From assembly GCA_038380435.1 (NCBI GenBank), contig JAWZYU010000034.1:35712901-35776900 (forward strand): 64,000 nt of DNA. Reading direction: 5' to 3'. The stretch is from Ryuthela nishihirai (Eukaryota; Arthropoda; Arachnida; Araneae; Heptathelidae). Made by a program: the position numbers and the translations under genes. Positions 1 through 12,080 of the stretch are shown here, piece after piece. Positions within the stretch are counted from its first letter, which is position 1. Each line of letters begins with the position of its first letter. The notes beneath the pieces are model-generated. The model was not told the DNA's origin and did not search any database. It was given only the letters and a program-made list of their open reading frames with translations.

Positions 1-215
1 GTATCTTTGTGACCTGGATGTTTATGCCTTTGAGGATATTTGTGACCTTGACATTTGAGCCTTTAAGGATCTTTGTGTCATGGACATTTAACTTCTGACG
101 ATCATTGTGACCTGGACATTTTGACCTTTGAGGATATTTGTGACCTGGATATTTAGCCTTTGAGGATATTTGTGACCTTGGCATTTAACCCTTTGAGGAT
201 ATTTGTGAGGTCCTC
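1..215. repeat. Degenerate ~32-bp tandem array resembling the SINE-A tail
   Basis: Six or so imperfect units of about 32-35 bp, each with a 'TTTGAGGATATTTGTGACCT' type core followed by 'GGATATTTA'. The unit aligns over its whole length with the 3' region of SINE-A (GCCTTCGGGGTCCTTGTGAC then CTGGCCATTTA), so it is probably an amplified SINE tail fragment. It abuts the 27-bp array. Derivation is inferred from similarity; the tandem structure is directly visible. Confidence 0.7.
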
Positions 216-218
216 TGA

Positions 219-1250
219 GGTCCTTATCTAACACTGTAGCAACAAACTCTTCATCTAACACTGGATCAACAAATCTCTCATCTGACACTGGATCAACAAA
301 TTCCTCATCTGACACTGGAGCAACAAATTCCTCATCTGACACTAGAGCAACAAATTCCTCATCTGACACTGGAGCAACAAATTCCTCATCTGACACTGGA
401 GCAACAAATTCCTCATCTGACACTGGAGCAACAAATTCCTCATCTGACGCTAGAGAAACAAACTCCTCATATAACACTAGAGAAACAAATTCCTCATCTA
501 ACACTGGAGCAACAAACTCCTCATCGAACAGTGGAGCAACAAACTCCTCATCGAACACTGGAGCAACAAATGCCTCATCGAACACTGGAGCAACAAACGC
601 CTCAGCTAACACTGGAGCAACAAACTCCTCATCGAACACTGGAGAAACAAACTCCTCATCTGACACTGGAGCAACAAATTCCTCATCTAACACTGGAGCA
701 ACAAACGCCTCATCTGATACTAGAGAAACAAACTCCTCAAATAACACTAGAGAAACAAATTCCTCATCTAACACTGGAGCAACAAACTCCTCATCTAACA
801 CTGGATCAACAAATTCCTCATCTGACACTGGAGCAACAAACTCCTCATCTGACACTAGAGAAACAAACTCCTCATATAACACTAGAGAAACAAATTCCTC
901 ATCTAACACTGGAGCAACAAACTCTTCATCTAACACTGGAGCAACAAACTCCTCATATAACACTAGAGAAACAAATTCCTCATCTAACACTGGAGCAACA
1001 AACTCCTCATCGAACAGTGGAGCAACAAACTCCCCATCGAACACAGGACCAACAAACTCCTCATCGAACACTGGACCAACAAACTCCTCAGCTAACACTG
1101 GAGCAACAACCTCTTCATCGAACACTGGAGCAACAAACTCCTCATCGAACACTGGAGCAACAAACTCCTCATCGAACACTGGAGCAACAAACTCCTCATC
1201 GAACACTGGAGCAACAAACTCCTCATCTGACACTGGAACAACAAACTCAG
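219..1250. repeat. 27-bp minisatellite, about 38 units
   Basis: Units of 27 bp with consensus AACACTGGAGCAACAAACTC + CTCATCG. Variants (TCATCTGAC, ATATAACACTAGAGAAAC) recur in blocks, showing local duplication. Because 27 is a multiple of 3 and the unit lacks stops in several frames, both strands stay open: minus strand 88-1275 reads an acidic nine-residue repeat (DEEFVAPVx), plus strand 531-1352 reads LEQQTPHRT. Neither has a recognisable domain, signal peptide or convincing start, so a non-coding minisatellite is the simplest reading. A repetitive exon cannot be excluded. Confidence 0.9.
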
Positions 1251-2220
1251 GCATTACTAACACAAACACATCCAAAATGTAACGTCAACAAGCACAAGAA
1301 ACACGAACACCTCTCTCACCTTCAAAGAGCAAAACCAAAAACTCAACCATAACGCTTCCCGTGCCTCTTCAAATACAAACCATAACGTTAAAACCTGGAG
1401 AACAACAAACGGCGTGGAATCTCAGCCCCATTGCGGCAAACAAAACCAACTGTAGCGTCACCGCCGGCAGAGCAACAAACTAATTAGCCTCTTGTTTTTA
1501 TGCGAATTGATGCTCATAATTAGAGCCCGTCAGGTCCGTAAGCTGAGTGCCCATTGCCGCATCGTCATGAGTCCGTCTCACCGGATGAGATAAGAATCAA
1601 TGGGAGACGGGGTAAGTGACGCTCCGGCCGCCATTGTTACGTACGCCGGTCACGTGACAGTAATTATGTATGTCAGTGACGTAATCACTGCTCTCTCGTA
1701 GGTAGTCGGAGCACGCTTTCACACTGAAAGGCCGAACGACCAAGACCATGGGAAAAATCCTGGTGACAGTGGAGATTCGGCCGTTAGGTGGCAGCACCAT
1801 TAAGCTCGGTTACTTGTTTTTTTGTGTGTTTTTTAAGGAGGCGGGGTCGCATTCAAAATGAACTTTGTAACGTTTTAATGGAAGGATGGGGAGATGTTAC
1901 TGAAAGTAGAGGGAACGCCGATCGCAGTTTTTTAATTCCATCAAATCGATTTCGATTTCTGCCTCCTCAAACAGTTTAATAGCGCGAATCTGATTTTTTG
2001 CCTTCCCGAATACATTCTTTTTTTTATGTTTCCTGTAATTTTAATTCTTTTTTTTTTGACGCCTGAAGCGAGTCCAGTTTTTTTTTTGGCCCGCAGCAGC
2101 AGTAATTAACTTTTTGTCACCCCAATGATTCAATTTCGTTTCGCCAGATCAAAATATTTAACCTTTTTTGCCACCTTTGTATTTACTTCTTACAACTCAA
2201 GCGAATTAATCTTTTCTCAT
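1251..2220. other. Low-repeat interval, no gene seen
   Basis: Mixed-composition DNA becoming T-rich after about 1950, with several runs of 8-10 T. The first 200 bases keep weak echoes of the 27-bp array (GGAGAACAACAAAC at about 1399, GCAGAGCAACAAAC at about 1468). No open frame here has a convincing start, domain or splice context. Confidence 0.5.
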
Positions 2221-5200
2221 CACTAGGCGTTTTCAAATGTTTTTTTTCATTTAGAATTATTCTAAATCTCTTTTTATAGAGTTTCTTTTCTTTTTGCCTT
2301 GCAGAGCGTTTTCAAATGTTTTTTGCCGTCTCTAGTGATTGTAATTCTCTTTTTATACAGTTTCTTTTCTTTTTGCCTTGTGGAGCATTTTCAAATGTTT
2401 CTTGCCGTCTCCAGTGATTGTAATTCTTTTTTATATAGTTTCTTTTCTTTTTGCCTTGCAGAGCTTTTTCAAATATTTTTGCCGTCTTCAGTGATTGTAG
2501 TTCTCTTTTTATAGAATTTCTTTTCTTTTTGCCTTGCAGAGCATTTTCAAAAGTTTTTGCCCTCTCCAGTGATTGTAATTCTCTTTTTATAGAATTTCTT
2601 TCCTTTTTGCTTTGCAGAGCATTTTCAAATGTTTTTTGCCGTCTCCACTGATGGTAATTCTCTTTTTATACAGTTCTTTTTCTTTCTGCCTTGCGGAGCA
2701 TTTTCAAATGTTTTTGCTCTCTCCAGTGATTGTAATTCTCTTTTTATACAGTTTTTTTTTTCTGTTTCCCTTGCAGAGCGTTTTCACATGTTTTTTGCCG
2801 TCTTTGGTGATTGTAATTCTCTTTTTATAGAGTTTCTTTTCTTTTTGCCTTGCAGAGCGTTTTCAAACGTTTTTTGCCGTCTCCAGTGATTGTAATTCTC
2901 TTTTTATGCAGTTTCTTTTCTTTTTGCCTTGCGGAGCATTTTCAAATGTTTCTTGCCGTCTCCAGTGATTGTAATTCTCTTTTTATAAAGTTTCTTTTCT
3001 TTTTGCCTTGCGGAGCATTTTCAAATGTTTCTTGCCGTCTCCAGTGATTGTAATTCTCTTTTTATAGAGTTTCTTTTCTTTTTGCCTTGCAGAGCTTTTT
3101 CAAATATTTTTGCCGTCTCTAGTGATTGTAATTCTCTTTTTATACCGTTTCTTTTCTTTTTGCCTTGCAGAGTATTCTCAAATGTTTTTTGCCGTCTCTA
3201 GTGATTGTAATTCTCTTTTTATGCAGTTTCTTTTCTTTTTGCCTTGCAGAGTATTCTCAAATTTTTTTGCCGTCTCTAGTGATTGTAATTCTCTTTTTAT
3301 ACAGTTTCTTTTCTTTTTGCCTTGCAGAGTATTCTCAAATGTTTTTTGCCGTCTCTAGTGATTGTAATTCTCTTTTTATACAGTTTCTTTTCTTTTTGCC
3401 TTGCAGAGTATTCTCAAATGTTTTTTGCCGTCTCTAGTGATTGTAATTCTCTTTTTATGCAGTTTCTTTTCTTTTTGCCTTGCAGAGTATTCTCAAATGT
3501 TTTTTGCCGTCTCTAGTGATTGTAATTCTCTTTTTATACAGTTTCTTTTCTCTTTGCCTTGCAGAGTATTCTCAAATGTTTTTTGCCGTCTCTAGTGATT
3601 GTAATTCTCTTTTTATGCAGTTTCTTTTCTTTTTGCCTTGCAGAGTATTCTCAAATGTTTTTTGCCGTCTCTAGTGATTGTAATTCTCTTTTTATACAGT
3701 TTCTTTTGTTTTTGCCTTGCAGAGTATTCTCAAATGTTTTTTGCCGTCTCTAGTGATTGTAATTCTCTTTTTATACAGTTTCTTTTCTTTTTGCCTTGCA
3801 GAGTATTCTCAAATGTTTTTTGCCGTCTCCAGTGATTGTAATTCTCTTTTTATACAGTTTCTTTTCTTTTTGCCTTGCAGAGTATTCTCAAATGTTTTTT
3901 GCCGTCTCTAGTGATTGTAATTCTCTTTTTATACAGTTTCTTTTGTTTTTGCCTTGCAGAGTATTCTCAAATGTTTTTTGCCGTCTCCAGTGATTGTAAT
4001 TCTCTTTTTATGCAGTTTCTTTTCTTTTTGCCTTGCAGAGAATTCTCAAATGTTTTTTGCCGTCTCTAGTGATTGTAATTCTCTTTTTATGCAGTTTCTT
4101 TTCTTTTTGCCTTGCAGAGTATTCTCAAATGTTTTTTGCCGTCTCTAGTGATTGTAATTCTCTTTTTATGCAGTTTCTTTTCTTTTTGCCTTGCAGAGTA
4201 TTCTCAAATGTTTTTTGCCGTCTCTAGTGATTGTAATTCTCTTTTTATGCAGTTTCTTTTCTTTTTGCCTTGCAGAGTATTCTCAAATGTTTTTTGCCGT
4301 CTCTAGTGATTGTAATTCTCTTTTTATACAGTTTCTTTTCTTTTTGCCTTGTAGAGTATTCTCAAATGTTTTTTGCCGTCTCCAGTGATTGTAATTCTCT
4401 TTTTATACAGTTTCTTTTGTTTTTGCCTTGCAGAGTATTCTCAAATGTTTTTTGCCGTCTCCAGTGATTGTAATTCTCTTTTGATACAGTTTCTTTTGTT
4501 TTTGCCTTGCAGAGTATTCTCAAATGTTTTTTGCCGTCTCCAGTGATTGTAATTCTCTTTTTATGCAGTTTCTTTTCTTTTTGCCTTGCAGAGTATTCTC
4601 AAATGTTTTTTGCCGTCTCTAGTGATTGTAATTCTCTTTTTATGCAGTTTCTTTTCTTTTTGCCTTGAAGAGTATTCTCAAATGTTTTTTGCCGTCCCTA
4701 GTGATTGTAATTCTCTTTTTATGCAGTTTCTTTTCTTTTTGCCATGCGGAGCATTTTCAAATGTTTCTTGCTGTCTCCAGTGATTGTAATTCTTTTTCTA
4801 TACAGTTTCTTTTCTTTTTGCCTTGCAGAGAATTCTCAAATATTTTTTGCCGTCTCTAGTGATTCTAATTCTCTTTTTATGCAGTTTCTTTTCTTTTTGC
4901 CTTGCAGAGAATTCTCAAATGTTTTTTGCCATCTCTAGTGATTGTAATTCTCTTTTTATGCAGTTTCTTTTCTTTTTGCCTTGCAGAGTATTCTCAAATG
5001 TTTTTTGCCGTCTTTAGTGATTGTAATTCTCTTTTTATGCAGTTTCTTTTCTTTTTGCCTTGCAGAGTATTCTCAAATGTTTTTTGCCGTCTCCAGTGAT
5101 TGTAATTCTCTTTTTATGCAGTTTCTTTTCTTTTTGCCTTGCAGAGTATTCTCAAATGTTTTTTGCCGTCTCTAGTGATTGTAATTCTCTTTTTATGCAG

Positions 5201-8200
5201 TTTCTTTTCTTTTTGCCTTGCAGAGTATTCTCAAATGTTTTTTGCCGTCTCCAGTGATTGTAATTCTCTTTTTATACAGTTTCTTTTGTTTTTGCCTTGC
5301 AGAGTATTCTCAAATGTTTTTTGCCGTCTCCAGTGATTGTAATTCTCTTTTTATGCAGTTTCTTTTCTTTTTGCCTTGCAGAGTATTCTCAAATGTTTTT
5401 TGCCGTCTCTAGTGATTGTAATTCTCTTTTTATGCAGTTTCTTTTCTTTTTGCCTTGCAGAGTATTCTCAAATGTTTTTTGCCGTCTCCAGTGATTGTAA
5501 TTCTCTTTTTATACAGTTTCTTTTGTTTTTGCCTTGCAGAGTATTCTCAAATGTTTTTTGCAGTCTCCAGTGATTGTAATTCTCTTTTTATGCAATTTCT
5601 TTTCTTTTTGCCTTGGAGAGAATTCTCAAATGTTTTTTGCCGTCTCTAGTGATTGTAATTCTCTTTTTATGCAGTTTTTTTTCTTTTTGCCTTGCAGAGT
5701 ATTCTCAAATGTTTTTTGCCGTCTCCAGTGATTGTAATTCTCTTTTTATACAGTTTCTTTTCTTTTTGCCTTACAGAGTATTCTCAAATGTTTTTTACCG
5801 TCTCTAGTGATTGTAATTCTCTTTTTATGCAGTTTCTTTTCTTTTTGCCTTGCAGAGTATTCTCAAATGTTTTTTGCCGTCTCCAGTGATTGTAATTCTC
5901 TTTTTATGCAGTTTCTTTTCTTTTTGCCTTGCAGAGTATTCTCAAATGTTTTTTGCCGTCTCTAGTGATTGTAATTCTCTTTTTATGCAGTTTTTTTTCT
6001 TTTTGCCTTGCAGAGTATTCTCAAATGTTTTTTGCCGTCTCCAGTGATTGTAATTCTCTTTTTATACAGTTTCTTTTCTTTTTGCCTTACAGAGTATTCT
6101 CAAATGTTTTTTACCGTCTCTAGTGATTGTAATTCTCTTTTTATGCAGTTTCTTTTCTTTTTGCCTTGCAGAGTATTCTCAAATGTTTTTTGCCGTCTCC
6201 AGTGATTGTAATTCTCTTTTTATGCAGTTTCTTTTCTTTTTGCCTTGCAGAGTATTCTCAAATGGTTTTTACCATCTCTAGTGATTGTAATTCTCTTTTT
6301 ATGCAGTTTCTTTTCTTTTTGCCTTGCAGAGTATTCTCAAATGTTTTTTGCCGTCTCTAGTGATTGTAATTCTCTTTTTATGCAGTTTCTTTTCTTTTTG
6401 CCTTGCAGAGTATTCTCAAATGTTTTTTGCCGTCTTTAGTGATTGTAATTCTCTTTTTATGCAGTTTCTTTTCTTTTTGCCTTGCAGAGAATTCTCAAAT
6501 GTTTTTTGCCGTCTCTAGTGATTGTAATTCTCTTTTTATGCAGTTTCTTTTCTTTTTGCCTTGCAGAGAATTCTCAAATGTTTTTTTGCCGTCTCTAGTG
6601 ATTGTAATTCTCTTTTTATGCAGTTTCTTTTCTTTTTGCCTTGAAGAGTATTCTCAAATGTTTTTTGCCGTCTCTAGTGATTGTAATTCTCTTTTTATGC
6701 AGTTTCTTTTCTTTTTGCCTTGCAGAGTATTCTCAAATGTTTTTTGCCGTCTCCAGTGATTGTAATTCTCTTTTTATACAGTTTCTTTTCTTTTTGCCTT
6801 GCAGAGAATTCTCAAATGTTTTTTGCCGTCTCTAGTGGTTGTAATTCTCTTTTTATGCAGTTTCTTTTCTTTTTGCCTTGCAGAGAATTCTCAAATGTTT
6901 TTTGCCGTCTCTAGTGATTGTAATTCTCTTTTTATGCAGTTTCTTTTCTTTTTGCCTTGCAGAGTATTCTCAAATGTTTTTTGCCGTCTCTAGTGATTGT
7001 AATTCTCTTTTTATGCAGTTTCTTTTCTTTTTGCCTTGCAGAGTATTCTCAAAATTTTTTTGCCGTCTCCAGTGATTGTAATTCTCTTTTTATACAGTTT
7101 CTTTTGTTTTTGCCTTGCAGAGTATTCTCAAATGTTTTTTGCCGTCTCCAGTGATTGTAATTCTCTTTTTATGCAGTTTCTTTTCTTTTTGCCTTGCAGA
7201 GAATTCTCAAATGTTTTTTGCCGTCTCTAGTGATTGTAATTCTCTTTTTATGCAGTTTTTTTTTCTTTTTGCCTTGCAGAGTATTCTCAAATGTTTTTTG
7301 CCGTCTCCAGTGATTGTAATTCTCTTTTTATACAGTTTCTTTTCTTTTTGCCTTACAGAGTATTCTCAAATGGTTTTTACCGTCTCTAGTGATTGTAATT
7401 CTCTTTTTATGCAGTTTCTTTTCTTTTTGCCTTGCAGAGAATTCTCAAATGTTTTTTGCCGTCTCTAGTGATTGTAATTCTCTTTTTATGCAGTTTTTTT
7501 TTTCTTTTTGCCTTGCAGAGTATTCTCAAATGTTTTTTGCCGTCTCCAGTGATTGTAATTCTCTTTTTATACAGTTTCTTTTCTTTTTGCCTTACAGAGT
7601 ATTCTCAAATGGTTTTTACCGTCTCTAGTGATTGTAATTCTCTTTTTATGCAGTTTCTTTTCTTTTTGCCTTGCAGAGTATTCTCAAATGTTTTTTGCCG
7701 TCTCCAGTGATTGTAATTCTCTTTTTATGCAGTTTCTTTTCTTTTTGCCTTGCAGAGTATTCTCAAATGTTTTTTGCCGTCTCCAGTGATTGTAATTCTA
7801 TTTTTATACAGTTTCTTTTCTTTTTGCCTTGCAGAGTATTCTAAAATGTTTTTTGCCGTCTCCAGTGATTGTAATTCTCTTTTTATGCAGTTTCTTTTCT
7901 TTTTGCCTTGCAGAGTATTCTCAAATGTTTTTTGCCGTCTCCAGTGATTGTAATTCTCTTTTTATGCAGTTTCTTTTCTTTTTGCCTTGCAGAGTATTCT
8001 CAAATGTTTTTTGCCGTCTCCAGTGATTGTAATTCTCTTTTTATGCAATTTCTTTTCCTTTTGCCTTGCAGAGTATTCTCAAATGTTTTTTGCCGTCTCC
8101 AGTGATTGTAATTCTCTTTTTATGCAGTTTCTTTTCTTTTTGCCTTGCAGAGTATTCTCAAATGTTTTTTGCCGTCTCCAGTGATTGTAATTCTCTTTTT

Positions 8201-8345
8201 ATGCAATTTCTTTTCTTTTTGCCTTGCAGAGTATTCTCAAATGTTTTTTGCCGTCTCCAGTGATTGTAATTCTCTTTTTATGCAGTTTCTTTTCTTTTTG
8301 CCTTGCAGAGCATTTTCAAATTTTATTGCTGTCTCCAGTGATTGC
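2221..8345. repeat. 79-bp satellite, about 77 monomers
   Basis: A head-to-tail array with a strict 79-bp period. The monomer runs CCTTGCAGAGTATTCTCAAA, TGTTTTTTGCCGTCTCTAGT, GATTGTAATTCTCTTTTTAT, GCAGTTTCTTTTCTTTTTG. Both edges are the most diverged (GAGCATTTTC in place of GAGTATTCTC), and the middle is highly homogeneous, as expected under unequal exchange. Diagnostic variants (TATACAG/TATGCAG, CTCTAG/CTCCAG, TTTTGTTTTT) recur in blocks of 2, 3 and 4 monomers. The plus strand is strongly pyrimidine-rich. Overlapping 64-65 residue frames recur every 79 bp and are by-products of the repeat. Confidence 0.97.
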
Positions 8346-8790
8346 AATTTTGAATATATTCGGCCAAAATTAATTTAAATCTTTTTTTTTTACTTTCCAA
8401 ATTTCATTTTTGTGCTCTGTGAAATTCACTTTAAGTCTATCCGCAGAAGCTCTGCTTTTTTTCTCGCTGAAAATTTATTTTTGCTCCTGACTTTTTCTTT
8501 TTCTTCAATATCCAGTTAAATCAATCTTTTTGAGGTGAGTCTATTTTTTTACTGGTTAAAAAATATTGCACTTTTTTCAGCCTTTGCAAGTTAACTTTTG
8601 CCGCCTAAGAAGCCAGGAAAAGCGGCAGAAAAGTTGTGAATTAACTTTTCTGTCGCTCTTCGTCAATTTCAATTCCTGCTTTATTCTCCTTAGGATTTTT
8701 CTTTAGGTTTTCTTTTAGATTTGAATTCTGTAAGTTATTTTAAAATTTATGCTATTTTTTATTTTCTTAATTTTCGAAATTTTAGAATCA
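8346..8790. other. T-rich interval, nothing recognised
   Basis: AT-rich, T-biased sequence between the 79-bp satellite and the first SINE. A good splice-donor-like string (GAGGTGAGT near 8531) and an acceptor-like TTTTTTCAG near 8572 are present, but no coding frame connects to them. Confidence 0.4.
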
Positions 8791-9524
8791 GAGGGTAATC
8801 TCTCTCGCACACGGACCACGGTTTAAGGTCCCATTAGCCCCACGGAGGTGTTTCAAAGCCCACGGTTGTCCGTTGACAAGGTTGGATTGGGTTGTTTTAC
8901 CTCTGAGCGGCACTTTTTTGCACACCATGGGCTAAATGGCCAGGTCACATGGACCCCGAAGGCTCAGAGAAGGTTGGGGTAGGGGACCCACTGGAACAGC
9001 TGTTGGGAGACAGATGGTAGCCTCCCGTCAAGGCCATCCAGCGTGTTCTTTAACGTTGGGTTGTTTTACCTCTGAGCGGCACTTTTTTGCACACCATGGA
9101 CTAAATAGCCATGTCACAAGGACCCCGAAGGCTCAGAGAAGGTTGGGGGAGTGGACCCACTGGAACAACTGTTGGGAGACAGATGGTAACCTACCGTCAA
9201 GGCCATCCAGCGTGTTCTTTAACGTTCACAGGGTATGGCTCTCCCGTACACGGGCCACGGCTTAACGCCCCAACCGACGGACGGCGGCCTTTCGAAGCCC
9301 ATCGGTGTCCCCTACTCACCGTGGGCAGGGTGAGGACTTTTGAGGAGATAAGTCTCAACACTGACCCAGCTGGGACTCGAATCTGGGATCTGAAGATCAC
9401 AAGCCTGACGCGCTACCGACTGAGCCACCCCCGCCCCTCCGTTGACAGGGCGGGAAATTTCGCGGAAACTGGAAACTGCAGACTACGAGTCTCGTTCGCT
9501 ACCGATTGAGCCGCCCCCGCCCCC
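8791..9524 (-). mobile_element. SINE-A, outer copy split by a second SINE-A
   Basis: The core and head of a diverged SINE-A on the minus strand occupy 8791-8878 and resume at 9438-9524 (CCGATTGAGCCGCCCCCGCC is the reverse complement of the tRNA-like head). The interruption is a younger copy, and the 10-bp TCCGTTGACA is found on both sides of it (8869-8878 and 9438-9447). The outer copy has lost its 3' half upstream. Confidence 0.85.
8879..9437 (-). mobile_element. SINE-A, inner copy with two 3' modules
   Basis: Nested insertion flanked by the duplicated TCCGTTGACA. On the plus strand it starts with the SINE 3' end (GGTTGGATTGGGTTGTTTTA), runs through two copies of the ~169-bp tail module joined at TTTAACGTTGGG, then the core and the tRNA-like head ending CCACCCCCGCCCC. 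The order of insertion relative to the outer copy is clear. Confidence 0.93.
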
Positions 9525-9760
9525 AATGAGTTATGGAAGTTTTAATATTTAATAATAGCAATGCTATTCGAACCTGGGAATTACAGATTAAGAGCCTGGC
9601 GCTCTAACGGAATGAAACAAACCGACATCCCATTAAAATTAAGAATTTTGATGATTTCGCCGATTTCATTCGTCAAACACTCCAGACTCTATAGTTAAAC
9701 TTTCAGAAATGAACAAAATGGTCCTTATAAAACCAAAGTTATATAAAATTACTAAAAGAT

Positions 9761-10480
9761 TGGATTGTTTTACCTCTGAGCGGCACTTTTTTGCACACCA
9801 TGGGCTAAATGGCCAGGCCATAAGGACCACGAAGGCTCAGAGAAGGTTGGGGGAGGGGACCCACTGGAACAGCTGTTGGGAGACAGATGGTAACCTCCTG
9901 TCAAGACCATCCAGCGTGTTCTTTAACGTTGGGTTGTTTTACCTCTGAGCGGCACTTTTTTGCGCACCATGGGCTAAATGGCCAGGCCATAAGGACCATG
10001 AAGGCTCAGAGAAGGTTGGGGGAGGGGACCCACTGGAAAAGCTGTTGGGAGACACATGGTAGCCTCCCGTCAAGGCCATCCAGCGTGTTCTTTAACGTTG
10101 GGTTGTTTTACTTCTCAGCGGCACTTTTTTGCACACCATGGGCTAAATGGCCAGGTCACATGGACCCCGAAGGCTCAGAGAAGGTTGGGGGAGGGGACCC
10201 ACTGGAACAGCTGTTGGGAGACAGATGGTAGCCTCCCGTCAAGGCCATCCAGCGCGTTCTTTAACGTGCACAGGGTATGGCTCTCCCGCACACGGGGCCA
10301 CGGCTTAACGTCCCATCCGACGGACGGCGGCCTTTTCAAGCCTATCGGTGTCCCCTACTGACCGTGGGCAGGGCGGGAATTTTTGCGGAGATAAATCTCA
10401 ACGCTGACCCAGCTGGGATTCGAACCTGGGAACTACAGATTACGAGCCTGGCGCGCTACCGACTGAGCCACCCCAGCCCC
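9761..10480 (-). mobile_element. SINE-A with three tandem 3' modules
   Basis: Three ~169-bp tail modules (starting near 9761, 9930 and 10099) lead into one core and one tRNA-like head. Module junctions all read TTCTTTAACGTTGGGTTG. No clear target-site duplication was found. Confidence 0.93.
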
Positions 10481-11296
10481 TTACATACCAGAAGAACTGC
10501 TTTAAATCACTGCAAAGAAACCATTTCTAATCTTTATTCATATTTAAAAACTTCTGGACCGCTCTAAAAGAATTTTATGAACCAAACAGGTTGTTTTTTA
10601 CAGACGAAGAAAAAAAACAAATCACTTTTTTTATGAATCTCTTTTCTCTAGACGAACGTTATTTATAATTTCGAAAGCATAAAACAGGAATTTGAAGCAT
10701 GATGTCTGCTGCATGTAAAGTAGGTACGTGCCGGGAATTGCCATGGCAACGCACCTGCATGGGAATTAGGTCATAACTTTCCAAAGCTACGACATTTTCT
10801 CGGATTTTTTTTTTTTTCGCATGTAAAGAAACGTAGACATACAAAGTGATGGAAAATGTTATCCATTACATCTTTCGTAGCGTTGTCTTCCTTTTCAGTT
10901 TTTTTATTTTCATTTGGTCCTTTTTTTTTCCGTTTTGTTGAAAGAGACTAATCACGGTTTCCCATGGGTAATTTGCATAATCAAACATTCTGTCAAACAA
11001 GAGGTGAAACAAACTTTAATGACGGGAATTTAGTGTAGATTGCGACAATCTTGTTAAAGTGAGGCGTTGCAAACCTGTAGTTAAGTATTAAAAGTGTAAG
11101 GAAAAAATGATAAAAATAAGAATGATATTAGATATATATAGAGGTGTTTAATGTTCCGTTTTTGAGCTATAACGACCGTGATTAAAAAATAAGGACAATA
11201 GTCGATTAGATTAAGGGAGAAAATAAACCCTCGATAATACGGAGACGCTAATCCGAATTGACCGATGGACGTTAATGTTCATCGCACTTAACAAAC
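10481..11296. other. Low-repeat AT-rich interval, nothing recognised
   Basis: Around 800 bases without SINE, LINE or array sequence. Short frames are present but none has domain-like composition or splice support. The last 60 bases begin to resemble the 21-bp array that follows. Confidence 0.4.
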
Positions 11297-11855
11297 GTGT
11301 TTCGTTTGGGGTGTTGAATTTTTCGTTTGGGAGTGTTGAATGTTTCGTTTGGGGGTGTTGAATGCTTCGATTTGGGATGTTGAATGTTTCGATTTGGGAT
11401 GTTGAATGTTTCGTTTGGGGTGTTGAATGTTTCGTTTGGGGTAGTGAACGTTTCGTTTGGGGTAGTGAATGTTTCGTTCGGGGGTGTTTAATGCTTCGTT
11501 TTGGGGTGTTGAATGTTTCGTTTGTGGTGTTGAATGTTTCGTTTAAGGGTGCTGAATGTTTCTTTTGGGGGTGTTGAATGCTTCGATTTGGGATGTTGAA
11601 TGTTTCTTTTGGGGTGTTGAATGTTTCGTTTGGGGTAGTGAATGTTTCGTTCGGGGGTGTTTAATGCTTCGTTTTGGGGTGTTGAATGTTTCGTTTTGGG
11701 TGTTGAATGTTTCGTTTAGGGGTGTTGAATATTTCTTTTGGGGGTGTTGAATGTTTCGTTTTGGTGTTGAATGTTTCGTTTTGGGGTGTTGAATGTTTCG
11801 TTCGGGGGTAGTGAATGTTTCGCTTTGAGGTGTTAAATGTTTCGTTTGGGGTGTT
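11297..11855. repeat. ~21-bp GT-rich minisatellite
   Basis: About 25 units built on GTTTCGTTTGGGGTGTTGAAT, with length variants of 19-24 bp (GGGGGTGTT, GGGGTAGTG, TTTGGGATGTT). The plus strand is nearly free of C outside the CG in each unit, giving strong strand asymmetry and regular G runs. Sub-blocks repeat at larger scale: the variant order at about 11361-11560 recurs at about 11575-11740. Confidence 0.95.
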
Positions 11856-12080
11856 CAGTGGTGTTGTCGGCCCTGTGACGGACAGGCGTTATTGATTATT
11901 AAAGCATAATTTTTGCTCTGCTATTTCATTAAGTTAAAATATTTGATTCAGTTATGGTTCCTAAGCAGTTAAAAAATGATATAGAAAGAAAACATGTTAC
12001 TGTAATTATCGGTAACAATTTGAAAGTGATAGAACAACTTGAGAAAGGCGTTTCCGAAAGAAAAATTACTGCAAATTTTG

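Noticed and set aside
2221..8345. CRISPR-like array
   Set aside because: The 79-bp units are contiguous with no unique spacers, in a eukaryotic context.
2299..8378. Dozens of 64-118 residue hydrophobic open frames (MQSILKCFLPSLVIVILFL type)
   Set aside because: They recur every 79 bp in rotating frames and simply translate the satellite monomer; there is no independent start, splice or conservation signal.
8520..8580. A small intron bounded by GAGGTGAGT and TTTTTTCAG
   Set aside because: No coding sequence on either side; in T-rich DNA acceptor-like strings are common.
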